Source: Streptomyces sp. NBC_01304 (GTDB lineage Bacteria > Actinomycetota > Actinomycetes > Streptomycetales > Streptomycetaceae). Taken from it: a stretch of DNA of 64,000 nucleotides. The translations under genes and the position numbers were made by a program. The stretch covers positions 9,300,001 to 9,364,000 of the forward strand of contig NZ_CP109055.1 in assembly GCF_035975855.1 (NCBI RefSeq). Direction: 5' to 3'. This document shows, piece by piece, positions 1 through 8,482 of the stretch. Numbering within the stretch: position 1 is the first letter of the stretch; every line of letters starts with the position of its first letter. The notes beneath the pieces are model-generated. The model made no database searches. It worked only from the letters and a program-made list of their open reading frames with translations, and was not told the origin of the DNA.

Positions 1-21
1 ACGCTCGACCATCTGGAGCAG

Positions 22-1878
22 ATGAAGCCACAGCTGATCGTGCCTGCGCACCCGGCCACGCCGGTGAATCTGCCGCCCCACCTGTCCAAGCAGCAGCTTG
101 ACGCGCTCACCACGCACGAGCCGCTGGTGATGACGCAGGCGGGAGCCGGCACCGGCAAGTCGACGGTGATCCTCGAACGGATCAAGTACCTCGAAGCCTG
201 CGGCGTCCCCGCCTCGGACATCACGGTGCTCTCGTTCACCAACGCCGCCGCCGACAACATCACGGAGAAGAATCCGGCTGTCGGCTCGATGACGATCGCC
301 AAGATGATCATCGACATCTACTCGATGAACCACCCGAGGCACAAGGTCTCGGCAATTGACACGATCATCAACTCGATCGACATCTTCTACCCGAACAACC
401 AGTTCGCGGCGATGTTCCGCCACCGCCTGCTGGACGTCGACCAGAACAGGACCGGCGCGTTCACGGCGCTGAACACCTTCGTTGAGGGCCACTTCGACGA
501 GGTGATCGCCCTGCTCGACCGCATCGAGCAGACGTCGCTGGAGCTGCAGATCATCATCTGCTACCAGAAGATCGACGACATGGCCGAGCCGGCCCACGTG
601 CAGTCGAAGTACCTCATCATCGACGAGGTGCAGGACAATAGCGTGTTCGAGTTCATCTACGTGCTGAAGTACATCACCAAGCATGCTCAGTCCCTGTTCA
701 TCGTCGGCGACGCCTCGCAGACGCTGTACGAGTTCCGCTCGGCGAACCCGCGCGCGCTCAATACGCTGGAGGGCTCGGGGGTCTTTGCGACCTTCAAGCT
801 CACGACGAACTACCGGAGCAACCAGGAGATCCTGGATTTCGCGAACGTCGTGCTTGGCGGACTGGAGACCAATCAGTTCGCCAACATCCAACTGCAGGCG
901 AACTCGCTCGCCATGCCCACGGCCGACTCGTTCCAGGAGAAGGTCACCCTGGAGTACCGAGAGGTGGCCCGACTCACCGGGTTCGTCACCCAGGACCTGC
1001 AGGCGATCGTACGCAACACAGTCATCCCCGACTATGTGGACAAGTGCCTGGACCGAGGCGAGCAGGTGGCCTTCCTGGCCTACTCGCGCCGCGAGGTGGC
1101 CTTGATCCAGGACGTACTCGAAAAGCGCTACCCGAATCGCCGGGTCGCCTCTCTGGTCAGCGATCGCGTCTACGCCACGGACATCTTCTCGAAGTACATC
1201 AAGCTCTTCTGGAACGACGTCCTGCAGGCACCACCGGCCAGCGCCCCGTTCGTGGTCTCCCAGGGGATCAAGGACAACATGGACAAGCTGACCAAGAACG
1301 CTGCCAACGCCAACGTCGAGAAGGCGATCCTGCGCACGATCTCGGAGTGGTGGATCGAGAACAGCACGGCCATCAACGGCTGGGTCGTGCTCTGCCACCA
1401 GAGCACGCTCACACGTGAGGCGTTCTTCGACCGGCTGCGCGACAACCTGCTCTCCTTCGAGATTCAGCGGAACCAGCAGAAGCTGAATATCAACAAGCAG
1501 AAGAACCAGGAACGTAAGCGGAAGAACCTCGAGTCCAAGGCCGACCTGGTCGTTTCAACGATCCACGGCGCCAAGGGTCTCGAATTCGACAACGCTGTCG
1601 TCCTCTACAGGGAGGACACGAAGATGACCCAAGACGTCAAGCGGATGTTCTACGTCGCCTTCACCCGTGCCATGAACAGCCAATACGTACTCGGCTACGG
1701 CACCGTGAGGAACCCGCCGATCCAGAGCAGTTACGAGCAGATCGTGACGGCTCTGACCGAGCGCGACAAGAAGAACGCCGCTCGCGCCCTCGGCCTCGAT
1801 CCGGACCTCCTGGATGACAACGACAGCGCTGCTCCCGGCAGCGCCGACGACCGCTCCGCGGTCACCGCGGCCGTCTGA
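22..1878 (+). CDS. UvrD/Rep-family superfamily I helicase, possibly 5'-partial
   Basis: Predicted ATP-dependent DNA helicase of the UvrD/Rep superfamily I. The Walker A motif GAGTGKST lies at residues 41-48, the DEVQD Walker B/motif II at about 201-205, VGDASQTLYEFR (motif III) at about 228-239, the TTNYRSN motif near 261, and STIHGAKGLEFD and VAFTRAMN (motifs V/VI) in the last 120 residues. The tail is low-complexity and acidic. The reading frame is open to the left edge of the window, so position 22 is only the first ATG and the gene may begin outside. It is followed by a strong terminator. Such helicases are common in phages and conjugative elements, where they support replication or recombination; the exact role is not determinable here. 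Confidence 0.85.
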   Translation: MKPQLIVPAHPATPVNLPPHLSKQQLDALTTHEPLVMTQAGAGTGKSTVILERIKYLEACGVPASDITVLSFTNAAADNITEKNPAVGSMTIAKMIIDIYSMNHPRHKVSAIDTIINSIDIFYPNNQFAAMFRHRLLDVDQNRTGAFTALNTFVEGHFDEVIALLDRIEQTSLELQIIICYQKIDDMAEPAHVQSKYLIIDEVQDNSVFEFIYVLKYITKHAQSLFIVGDASQTLYEFRSANPRALNTLEGSGVFATFKLTTNYRSNQEILDFANVVLGGLETNQFANIQLQANSLAMPTADSFQEKVTLEYREVARLTGFVTQDLQAIVRNTVIPDYVDKCLDRGEQVAFLAYSRREVALIQDVLEKRYPNRRVASLVSDRVYATDIFSKYIKLFWNDVLQAPPASAPFVVSQGIKDNMDKLTKNAANANVEKAILRTISEWWIENSTAINGWVVLCHQSTLTREAFFDRLRDNLLSFEIQRNQQKLNINKQKNQERKRKNLESKADLVVSTIHGAKGLEFDNAVVLYREDTKMTQDVKRMFYVAFTRAMNSQYVLGYGTVRNPPIQSSYEQIVTALTERDKKNAARALGLDPDLLDDNDSAAPGSADDRSAVTAAV

Positions 1879-1950
1879 CCAACCGCCGTCACACACCATG
1901 CCGCAGGGACGGATTCTCGCCCGGCGAGGAAGAGCAGTAAAGACGCAGCG

Positions 1951-1990
1951 AGGCCCCTGTTCCAGATCGTCATGATCAGAACAGGGGCCT
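1951..1990 (+). terminator. Rho-independent-type terminator after the helicase gene
   Basis: A perfect 12-bp inverted repeat (AGGCCCCTGTTC at 1951-1962 against GAACAGGGGCCT at 1979-1990) lies 73 bases past the helicase stop codon. There is no long U-tract, as is common in streptomycetes. Confidence 0.7.
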
Positions 1991-2032
1991 TCGTGTTCGG
2001 CAAAAGGCCACTTTCAAGAAGGAGTTCGAACA

Positions 2033-2683
2033 ATGACCATCAACTTCCGCAAGGGCGTCGACTCGTCGCTCGACGGCGTGACCAAGCTGGTGTTCGGCGC
2101 GGCTTGGGATCGAAAGACCGCCAAGCAGTCCGGTTTCGCCCGCAAGCTCGCGCTCAAGACCGGCGGCAAGATCAACCTGGGCGGTGGGCAGAAGGACATT
2201 GACCTCGACTTGGCGCTGATCCTCTACCGCGACGGCGAGCCCAAGCGCATCGTGATCGGCCACAACATGGACCCAGTGCACGGCGCGGCGGTCCACTCCG
2301 GAGACAACCAGACCGGCGAGGGCGACGGTGATGACGAGACGATCACGCTCAACCTGACGAGCCTTCCCGCGTGGGTGAGCGAGTGGGCAGTGGCGGTGTT
2401 CGCCTACAAGCTCGGAACCAACTTCGACCAGGCTCAGAACGTCTCCCTCAACGTCTACGACGCCAGCAACCAGGGCTCTGCCGTACTGCTCGACGAGCTG
2501 ATGCCGACCCTCGGAGCCGGAGCAACCGCCAACATCATCGCCAGCGGAAAGATCAACCGGGACGCGGCGGGCAACCTCATCGACGGCTGGACCGCCACGC
2601 TGGTCGACAAGGCCGGCCGCCTCGGCAGCCAGGGCGACGACACTGCCGTACTGGCGTTCGCCAAGCAGAACGCGGGAATCTAA
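2033..2683 (+). CDS. TerD-family stress/tellurite-resistance domain protein
   Basis: A 216-residue TerD domain protein. The diagnostic features are the acidic Ca2+-binding stretches: IDLDLALILYRDG near residues 60-72 and HSGDNQTGEGDGDDETI near residues 88-104, which match the conserved TerD pattern of a GDN-G-GDGDDE loop. Family members bind calcium and are linked to tellurite and envelope stress responses and, in streptomycetes, to differentiation. The ATG is preceded by AAGGAG at a good spacing (about 2021). It stands alone between two terminators and may be monocistronic. The N-terminal part has an unusually basic loop for the family. A specific tellurite role cannot be assigned. Confidence 0.88.
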   Translation: MTINFRKGVDSSLDGVTKLVFGAAWDRKTAKQSGFARKLALKTGGKINLGGGQKDIDLDLALILYRDGEPKRIVIGHNMDPVHGAAVHSGDNQTGEGDGDDETITLNLTSLPAWVSEWAVAVFAYKLGTNFDQAQNVSLNVYDASNQGSAVLLDELMPTLGAGATANIIASGKINRDAAGNLIDGWTATLVDKAGRLGSQGDDTAVLAFAKQNAGI

Positions 2684-2749
2684 AATCTTTGACGCCCACG
2701 TACGCGGTTCCAGGACGGTGCTGCCGCGCCCCGCTGGAACAGCATCGAG

Positions 2750-3334
2750 GTGACGGGGCACGTGGTCCTGCTCGACGAGAGCCTGGACCGCCGTCCCGTC
2801 CGGGAGATCTGGACCAGCTACCACGCCGAGTTGGGCCAGGTACCCGGCTGGTTCCTCCTTGGGGGCGTCCAGCTCTATGCGAGTGCCACCACGAAGAAGA
2901 GCACGGCCCCCAAGACGCTTTTCTCGGTAATCACCGAGTACGGCCCCGGCGAGACGCTCGCCGAGCACTTCTTCACTGCGCCGGGGCGCATCCCCGAAAT
3001 CGTGCTCGCCGACGAGCAGCGCCTGGCCGCGCGCGTCACGGCCCTCCCGGACTCGGCCAAGAGATCTCCGGGAGGGCCTTCGCATGCCCTCCTCATCGGC
3101 AAAGTGCCGCCGCCGACGAACGCTCCCAACCTGCAGGCATGTGTCCGAATCTGTCGGCACACAGCATGCCCGCAACTCGCCGCCCACATAGGCATCTTGA
3201 GTGTCGTCCGACACGCACAGCGGCCTCGGCGGGACGGTGATGTTCGAGTATCGCCGGGCGTTGCCGCCGCTTCCACCAAGCTTTTCCGCCGAAGAACAGG
3301 AATCCGCCCATGGGCTTTCCCTGCATGGAACTGA
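2750..3334 (+). CDS. Hypothetical protein, possibly a gene fragment
   Basis: I do not recognise this product. The first 100 or so residues (VTGHVVLLDES, then EYGPGETLAEHFF) have coding-like composition, and the same frame is coding-like just upstream of the GTG used here, back to an in-frame stop near 2690, with no good start codon. A strong hairpin at 3040-3078 lies inside the frame and everything after it looks non-coding. I therefore suspect a truncated or decayed gene whose true 3' end is near 3040. Confidence 0.35.
   Translation: MTGHVVLLDESLDRRPVREIWTSYHAELGQVPGWFLLGGVQLYASATTKKSTAPKTLFSVITEYGPGETLAEHFFTAPGRIPEIVLADEQRLAARVTALPDSAKRSPGGPSHALLIGKVPPPTNAPNLQACVRICRHTACPQLAAHIGILSVVRHAQRPRRDGDVRVSPGVAAASTKLFRRRTGIRPWAFPAWN
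3040..3078 (+). terminator. Strong inverted repeat, probable terminator
   Basis: Arms GGCCCTCCCGGA (3040-3051) and TCCGGGAGGGCC (3067-3078) are perfect complements over 12 bp, with a second weaker GGAGGGC/GCCCTCC hairpin immediately following. It lies between the fragment at 2750 and the SsgA-like gene. Confidence 0.6.
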
Positions 3335-3723
3335 AGATCCGCATGACGCTCGTGGTCGACCCGGACACGTGTGTATTCGTCCCCGTGCGGCTGTACTTCA
3401 AGAACACTGACCCGTACGCGGTGCACTTCTCCTTCGACGTCACGCCCGACTATGTGGTCCAGTGGACGTTCGCCCGGGAACTGCTCGCCCAGGGCCTCTC
3501 TGAGCCCGTCGGTATCGGCGACGTGAAGATCACTCCGATCGGCCCTCACCAGGACCGCTGCCTCAGCATCGAGCTGGAATCTACCCACGGATACGCCCGC
3601 CTTGAAGGACCGGCAGCTTCCGTAGAGGCATGGTTGGCCAAGACCTTCGAGGCCGTCCCCGCAGGCCGGGAGTTTGAATTCGTCGACATCGACAGCTTCC
3701 TCGACGAGCTTCTGACCCACTGA
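3310..3723 (+). CDS. SsgA-like protein (SALP), sporulation/cell-division regulator family
   Basis: A 137-residue member of the SsgA/SsgB family, small proteins found only in sporulating or morphologically complex actinomycetes, where they control septum-site selection and peptidoglycan remodelling by acting on FtsZ and wall-synthesis machinery. Recognisable family segments are VPVRLYFKNTDPYAVHFSFD near residues 24-43, VQWTFARELLAQGL near 50-63, PVGIGDVKI near 66-74, and the C-terminal VPAGREFEFVDIDSFLDELL. A second in-frame ATG at 3325 is an equally good start. Its presence among phage- and plasmid-like genes suggests an accessory copy that could alter sporulation of the host. Confidence 0.85.
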   Translation: MGFPCMELKIRMTLVVDPDTCVFVPVRLYFKNTDPYAVHFSFDVTPDYVVQWTFARELLAQGLSEPVGIGDVKITPIGPHQDRCLSIELESTHGYARLEGPAASVEAWLAKTFEAVPAGREFEFVDIDSFLDELLTH

Positions 3724-4048
3724 GCCAAGCATCGCCCCGCACGCCCACAACGGGCCCAGCGAAAAGAGTCGGCACACCTCGACGACGACGCCAAGGTCCG
3801 GGCCGAAGAGGCTGCTTCTCCAGCGGAACGCACATCCTCACGCGAAGCCGTCTCTTCCGTCGCTCCCAGACCTTCGTCGACGTCTCACTCGGCGCCCGCC
3901 AGGGCCGCATCGCCGAGCCGCCCAACTCCCCGGAGCACCCCCTCATTAGCCCAGGGCAACATCGGGTTTCCGATCCGCTGAGTGTCGCTGCTCCGCCGCC
4001 CCGCCGCCTTCTTCACCCACTCAACTCCCGCGAAAGCGAGGAGCCTTC
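3724..4048. other. Gene-free interval
   Basis: About 325 bases between the SsgA-like gene and the AAA ATPase. No convincing reading frame, hairpin or repeat was seen. The last 15 bases contain GAGGAG, the ribosome-binding site of the next gene. Confidence 0.5.
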
Positions 4049-5134
4049 ATGCCCGCAACCACGATCGTTGCCTCCGGCGGAGAGTTCCGCCTCTACGGGG
4101 ACTCCGTGCAGACTTTCGCTGATCTTCCCGTGGCTACCTACACGATCGCCTTCTCTCAGATGACCGGCTACAGCCTGCGCCAGACGGAGTCGCTGGCATC
4201 CACCGAAGAGACCGTCTACGGCAGCCACGCCTCCCGCGTACAGCGGATCGTCACCGGCTACTGCGCCATGGACCGTTCGCTCGGCGTCATCCTCTCCGGC
4301 GACAAGGGCATGGGCAAGAGCCTCATGCTCCGCCTGCTCGCCGAGCGGATGCGCGAGGAACACCACCTGCCCACTGTGCTCGTGCAGCACAACACGCCGG
4401 GACTGGCCGCCTTCCTGGACGAACTGGGCGAAGTCGCCGTCGTCTTCGACGAGTTCGAGAAGATCTTCTCCAACGACGAGGACGACGGGTCGCAGAATCA
4501 GTTCCTGAGTCTGTTCGACGGGCTGAGCACGACGAAGCGCCTCTACGTCCTGTCGGTCAACGAACTGCGCCACGTCAACGACTACATGCTCAACCGCCCA
4601 GGCCGCTTCCACTACCACATGCGCTTTGCCTACCCCGAGCCCGAGACGGTGGCCACCTACCTGCGCGACCAGGTGCCCGGAGTAGCCGAGAAGCAGGTGG
4701 CCGAGATCGTCGACTTCTCCCGGAAGTACGACATCAACTTCGACCACCTGCGGGCGATCGCCTTCGAGCTGCGCCTGGGCGAGTCGTTCGCTGAGGTGAT
4801 CGGTGACCTGAACATCAAGCGCAGCGAGGACGACAGCTCGCGGATCGAGGCCCACATCACCTGGAAGAACGGCGACACCGATGTCTTCGATGGCCGTGTC
4901 GATCTGTTCAACAGCGACAGTCTGCAGACCATCAACGACTGGGACACCGACACCGGGCTGCAGTTCCGCATGCGCGACGCCGTCCCGTCCGAGGACGGCT
5001 ACCAGCTCCCGGATGGTGCCTTCACGCTCACCGACCTCCGTGATGAGGACGACAGGTCGCCCGGCGACGAGAGGGACCTCCGTGCTGCCACGGCGATCCT
5101 GCGCCGTTCCCCGAAGTACTCCATCGACTTCTGA
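4049..5134 (+). CDS. AAA-type ATPase of mobile-element type
   Basis: A 361-residue AAA ATPase with Walker A GDKGMGKS at residues 84-91 and Walker B VVFDEFEK at about 131-138, then sensor-like ELRHVNDYMLNRPGRFHYH at 170-190 containing an RPGRF arginine-finger-like motif. The C-terminal 100 residues are a separate acidic region without a recognised fold. The ATG has a GAGGAG ribosome-binding site 9 bases upstream. The family resembles single-AAA proteins common in actinophages and large plasmids; its substrate is unknown. Confidence 0.75.
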   Translation: MPATTIVASGGEFRLYGDSVQTFADLPVATYTIAFSQMTGYSLRQTESLASTEETVYGSHASRVQRIVTGYCAMDRSLGVILSGDKGMGKSLMLRLLAERMREEHHLPTVLVQHNTPGLAAFLDELGEVAVVFDEFEKIFSNDEDDGSQNQFLSLFDGLSTTKRLYVLSVNELRHVNDYMLNRPGRFHYHMRFAYPEPETVATYLRDQVPGVAEKQVAEIVDFSRKYDINFDHLRAIAFELRLGESFAEVIGDLNIKRSEDDSSRIEAHITWKNGDTDVFDGRVDLFNSDSLQTINDWDTDTGLQFRMRDAVPSEDGYQLPDGAFTLTDLRDEDDRSPGDERDLRAATAILRRSPKYSIDF

Positions 5135-5230
5135 GGAAACACCCATCCGAACCGCCGGGGAGCCGCTCCGGTCCCCTCGGCGGTGCACTGTCCGGCTCAC
5201 GCGTTCCTGCGCAGAAAGCAGGCTTCGACC

Positions 5231-5392
5231 ATGACCAAGTACCGCATCGTCTCTTATCTCGGTCCCGGCGCAGCAGACTGCGGGGTCAACTCTCGCCTCG
5301 GCAAGGCCCGTCTCGTCACGGTCATCGACTCCGAGGCCCCGTGCTGGCCGACCGGGCCTGAGCTGATCTCCATCGGCAACGACCTGCCCTGA
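5231..5392 (+). CDS. Small hypothetical protein (53 aa)
   Basis: Reads MTKYRIVSYLGPGAADC at its start and ends six bases before the HNH gene, so the two are probably co-transcribed. The codon pattern is coding-like. No homologue recognised. Confidence 0.5.
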   Translation: MTKYRIVSYLGPGAADCGVNSRLGKARLVTVIDSEAPCWPTGPELISIGNDLP

Positions 5393-5397
5393 GTGCC

Positions 5398-5760
5398 ATG
5401 GAGCCAGATCCGACTGTGCTGCTCGCCTGCCTGGCCGTCGCTGCGCTCGGCATCCTGTGCCTCGCCATCGGCGTCAGCCGTAAACGGCGCTGGCGGGACC
5501 CCATCCGGGTTTACAGCTGGTCCCAGAAGCAGCAGCTCATCCGCCAGGCGAACGGCCGGTGCGAGCACAAGCCGCCCCTCTGGTTCCGGTGCCTGGCACC
5601 CGGCTCCGAAGCGGACCACGTACACCCCTGGAGCCGTGGCGGGCCGACTGAACTGTGGAACGGCCAGTTGCTCTGCCGCCGGCACAACCGACGGAAATCC
5701 AATCGCGTGCCGAGCCCCCTCTGCCGATGGCGTCTCGCGCGCCGGCGCAAGAAGTACTGA
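5398..5760 (+). CDS. Membrane-anchored HNH endonuclease-like protein
   Basis: A 120-residue protein with a hydrophobic segment at residues 7-26 (VLLACLAVAALGILCLAIGV) followed by a compact HNH domain. The HNH pattern is visible as a CE...C pair, the DHVHPWSRGG motif near 78-87, and N..LLCRRHNRRKSN near 93-108, supplying the usual D/H, N and H catalytic and metal ligands. An N-terminal membrane anchor on a minimal HNH domain is uncommon and could indicate action at the membrane, for example on incoming DNA; that is inference. Confidence 0.72.
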   Translation: MEPDPTVLLACLAVAALGILCLAIGVSRKRRWRDPIRVYSWSQKQQLIRQANGRCEHKPPLWFRCLAPGSEADHVHPWSRGGPTELWNGQLLCRRHNRRKSNRVPSPLCRWRLARRRKKY

Positions 5761-5836
5761 CCACCCGACGCACATCGCTCCGTCCGGGACGGCGTCACGC
5801 ATGCCTTGATCGGTATCTGGTCCGATAAGGACACCG

Positions 5837-6064
5837 ATGTACACGCACGCCGAAGCCCGCGCCCAGATCACCGCCGACATGGAATACGCCGCCCACTTTC
5901 AGTGGCGGGCGACACCATCACACTCCGGGCCCCGGATTCTCGAGCTGGCGGCTTGCCGGGGCCCGGCCAACACCATCGACCAGGAGTGCCGCCCGTGCGT
6001 CTCCCCTTTCGCCGTCAGCCCGACGGCGCCGTGCGTACCGAAATCCGCATCAGCCACCACCTGA
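5837..6064 (+). CDS. Small hypothetical protein (75 aa)
   Basis: Begins MYTHAEARAQITADMEYAAH after a GATAAGGAC ribosome-binding-like sequence. The first half has coding-like composition; the second half overlaps the start of the next gene in another frame. No family recognised. Confidence 0.45.
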   Translation: MYTHAEARAQITADMEYAAHFQWRATPSHSGPRILELAACRGPANTIDQECRPCVSPFAVSPTAPCVPKSASATT

Positions 6065-6303
6065 CCCCCGGCCAACTGATCCAGTGGCTTGCCTGGTCCG
6101 GCATCGACTACCTCGACGGCCAGCTGCCGAACCTCACCGGCCCCCAAACCCTCGCCACGGTCCGCGACCAAATAGCCCGCAACGGCACCGACAACCTCGA
6201 CGGCTGGAACGACGACCTCACCCGAGAGGAAGTCTCCACTCTCACCCTCTGGGCAACCACCCTGTTCCACCGCCTCGACCCCCACACGAAGTGGACCAGC
6301 TAA
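5995..6303 (+). CDS. Hypothetical protein (102 aa)
   Basis: The GTG start is chosen because AGGAG lies 8 bases upstream and the protein sequence becomes coding-like exactly here (MRLPFRRQPDGAVRTEIR). The C-terminal part is helical. The stop codon overlaps the next ATG (TAATG), implying translational coupling. No function recognised. Confidence 0.6.
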   Translation: MRLPFRRQPDGAVRTEIRISHHLTPGQLIQWLAWSGIDYLDGQLPNLTGPQTLATVRDQIARNGTDNLDGWNDDLTREEVSTLTLWATTLFHRLDPHTKWTS

Positions 6304-6449
6304 TGCCCATGCGACTGACTGATGCCCAAGCCTTCTACCGCTGCGACAACTGTGGCGACACAGCCGAAGACGAGATCACCGGAACCGGCGAACAGATCGT
6401 CTTCAACGACGAAATCGACTGCGACAACTGCCAGGAGAACGCCCGATGA
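6303..6449 (+). CDS. Small zinc-ribbon-like protein (48 aa)
   Basis: Two CxxC knuckles are spaced along the protein (CDNC near residue 14 and CDNC near residue 42), the layout of a minimal zinc ribbon. It is coupled at both ends: its ATG overlaps the preceding stop and its TGA overlaps the next ATG (ATGA). Nucleic-acid binding is possible but unproven. Confidence 0.6.
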   Translation: MPMRLTDAQAFYRCDNCGDTAEDEITGTGEQIVFNDEIDCDNCQENAR

Positions 6450-6640
6450 CCGACCGCATATACCCCCGAGTCGAGATCATCGGAGCCCCCGGATACGCCG
6501 ACTTCGAAGGCCTACTGCTCATGCCGCCGCTCCCCCAGTGGCCCAACCGCTGCACATGTGTCTTCGACCTGGACGGACGCCGCGAATTCGCCGTCGTCCC
6601 CGAACGCTGCGTCCACCGCCTGGACGGCGCCACCCCTTGA
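6446..6640 (+). CDS. Small hypothetical protein (64 aa)
   Basis: Starts in an ATGA overlap with the zinc-ribbon gene. It begins MTDRIYPRVEIIGAPGYADF and contains three cysteines. No family recognised; coupling and codon pattern support a real gene. Confidence 0.55.
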   Translation: MTDRIYPRVEIIGAPGYADFEGLLLMPPLPQWPNRCTCVFDLDGRREFAVVPERCVHRLDGATP

Positions 6641-6762
6641 ACGCCGCCGCATGCGTCCGGCGCGGTCAATCCGCTGCCCCGAGGCGGGTCGGGCCCAGGC
6701 CGACCTGATGCTCACGCGCGACCACCATTTCTCGAAGATCCGTAAGCGCAAGGAGCGCTGAC

Positions 6763-7233
6763 ATGCCTTCAGCCCAATCCGCCCAGACGTGCCCCCCGAC
6801 CTGGTGCGAGGAACTGACCCACGAACTGGCCGACGCCACAGAGAAGACGCGGGCGGCCTGGCTGTCGCCGCGCAACGTCACCGCCACCTACCTGAAGGCC
6901 GTTATGCCCCACCTGGAGGCGGCCTTCCACCGGGGCAGGCTCGGATGCCTGCGCGACCAGGGGATGCTCCCACCCTCGCTGACACATCCGCTCACCGGCC
7001 GCGAGAAACAGGTCATCGTCCGCGCGGCGCGCGGCATGTCCAACGCGAAGATCGGCGCGGACCTGTGCCTCTCCGAGGACACGATCAAGACCCACCTGCA
7101 ACGCATCTACAAGAAGACCGGCACGCATGACCGGGCCCACGCTGTCACCCTCCTGCTGATCCGGGGCGACATCACGGCGGCGGATGTTCTGGAGCCTCCC
7201 GACGACAATCCGGGCACCGGCCCGCAGAGTTGA
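6763..7233 (+). CDS. LuxR-type helix-turn-helix transcriptional regulator
   Basis: A 156-residue protein whose residues 76-130 form a GerE/LuxR helix-turn-helix: LTGREKQVIVRAARGMSNAKI followed by LSEDTIKTHLQRIYKKTG. The first 75 residues are helical and carry no receiver domain, so it is a stand-alone DNA-binding regulator. AAGGAG precedes the ATG. It sits just upstream of the left IS copy, so any target downstream has been displaced. Confidence 0.85.
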   Translation: MPSAQSAQTCPPTWCEELTHELADATEKTRAAWLSPRNVTATYLKAVMPHLEAAFHRGRLGCLRDQGMLPPSLTHPLTGREKQVIVRAARGMSNAKIGADLCLSEDTIKTHLQRIYKKTGTHDRAHAVTLLLIRGDITAADVLEPPDDNPGTGPQS

Positions 7234-7469
7234 TGCCGAATCGCCCGAACAAGCCTGTCTCTTCTGGGGATTCGCCATGGTGACCATCACACCTTCTGCT
7301 CTGTGCCGGCTCCTGGCGACGCCAGGACGTCGCCGAAGTACTGGCCGCACATTGGCCGGTGCTCGCCGCGTGTCCTTCGACCGCTGTGACTGTGCCAAGA
7401 AGGTCCTGCAGTTGGCCCGCTGTCTCCATCGCGCCACCGCGTGACGCACCCAGGATCTTGACAAGCCCC
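7234..7469. other. Non-coding or decayed stretch before the IS
   Basis: A possible 16-codon ORF starts in the LuxR stop (TGATG), followed by coding-like fragments in more than one frame. Nothing intact was seen; it may be the remnant of a gene disrupted when the IS arrived. Confidence 0.3.
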
Positions 7470-7535
7470 CTAGGTCGTTTCTGATGGCTCTTGCTGGGTG
7501 GGTGGATCAGCGTTGGGGCTGGGCATGCGTGTCGT

Positions 7536-8000
7536 ATGGTGCGACGCCATGAATTGACTGATGCGCAGTGGCGAGTGGTTGAGCCGTTGCTGCCGGTGAA
7601 CGGCAGCCCTGGTGGGCAGTGGGCGAATCACCGCAGGGTGGTCAACGGAGTGCTGTACCGGGCCCGCACTGGGGTGCCGTGGCCCGATCTGCCCGAGCGA
7701 TACGGGCCCTGGCAGACCGTGTATGAGCGGCATCGCCGCTGGTCGGCGGACGGAACCTGGCAGCGGATCCTGGCCGAGCTGCAGATCGAGGCCGATGCGT
7801 CCGACCCGGATGGGGCGCTGGCCCGCTCCGCGCAGAAGGGCGCTGAGTGGGCGGTGAACATCGACTCCACCTCGTGCCGGGCGCATCAGCATGCGGCGGG
7901 GGCCCGGCATCAGCCGCCGCGTGACTTCCCGCAAAAGGGGGCGGAGCGCGTGTGGAGGCAGATGGGCGTGAGGCGTTGGGGCGCTCGCGGGGCGGACTGA
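7536..8000 (+). CDS. IS5-type transposase, upstream frame (OrfA)
   Basis: The N-terminal half of the transposase, beginning MVRRHELTDAQWRVVEPLLP, the typical DUF4096-like IS427 start. The first catalytic aspartate is in NIDSTSCRAH near residue 110. A canonical -1 slippery heptamer A-AAG-GGG at 7934-7940 would move ribosomes into the downstream frame to make the full DDE enzyme. Without slippage the protein ends at 8000. Confidence 0.88.
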   Translation: MVRRHELTDAQWRVVEPLLPVNGSPGGQWANHRRVVNGVLYRARTGVPWPDLPERYGPWQTVYERHRRWSADGTWQRILAELQIEADASDPDGALARSAQKGAEWAVNIDSTSCRAHQHAAGARHQPPRDFPQKGAERVWRQMGVRRWGARGAD

Positions 8001-8482
8001 CCTGCAAGGTCCATCTGCTGGCCGACGACCGGGCCCGCCCGCTGGTCTGGCAGACCTCGCCCGGCCAGCGGGGCGACAACCCCATGCTCGTCCCCGTGCT
8101 GGAGAGCCTGCGCATCAGGCGGAGCGGGCCGGGCCGCCCCCGCATCCGCCCAGACCGCCTGCGCGGTGACAAGGCGTACTCCAGCCGCGACACCCGCGCC
8201 TACCTGCGGCGTCGGCACATCAAGGCGACCATCGCCCAGCCCCGTGACCAGCGCGAGCGTCGCCGCCGGCAAGGCCGGGCGGGCGGCCGTCCCCCAGCCT
8301 TCGACAAGGACCAGTACCGCCACCGCAGCGCCGTCGAGCGATGCGTGAGCAAGTGGAAGCAGTTCCGTGCGGTCGCCAGCAGGTACGACAAACGCGACTA
8401 CATCTTCAACGGCACCCTGACCGTCGCCGCCATCGCCATCTGGCTACACGACACCGTCCAAGAGCCATCAGAAACGGCCTAG
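7934..8482 (+). CDS. IS5-type transposase, downstream frame (OrfB)
   Basis: The C-terminal half of the DDE transposase, entered by -1 frameshift at 7934-7940; an internal ATG at 7952 is also possible. It carries the second catalytic aspartate in LRGDKAYSS and the glutamate in RSAVERCVSKWKQFR, then RYDKRDYIF. Its stop codon TAG is formed by the flanking CTAG. Confidence 0.85.
   Translation, partial: KGGGARVEADGREALGRSRGGLTCKVHLLADDRARPLVWQTSPGQRGDNPMLVPVLESLRIRRSGPGRPRIRPDRLRGDKAYSSRDTRAYLRRRHIKATIAQPRDQRERRRRQGRAGGRPPAFDKDQYRHRSAVERCVSKWKQFRAVASRYDKRDYIFNGTLTVAAIAIWLHDTVQEPSETA

Larger units (their letters stand above)
7470..8482 (+). mobile_element. IS5-family (IS427-type) insertion sequence, left copy
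   Basis: A 1013-bp element counted with the CTAG that flanks both ends (7470-7473 and 8479-8482). Terminal inverted repeats read GGTCGTTTCTGATGGCTCTTG at the left and, inverted, GGCCGTTTCTGATGGCTCTTG at the right, with one mismatch. It holds a two-frame transposase. A second copy with identical predicted proteins lies inverted at 52116-53128. The flanking CTAG fits TA or CTAG target duplication. Confidence 0.9.

Noticed and set aside
1976..3214. A 412-residue open frame on the minus strand
   Set aside because: Opposite TerD, with repetitive Val/Gly/Ala/Arg composition typical of antisense frames.
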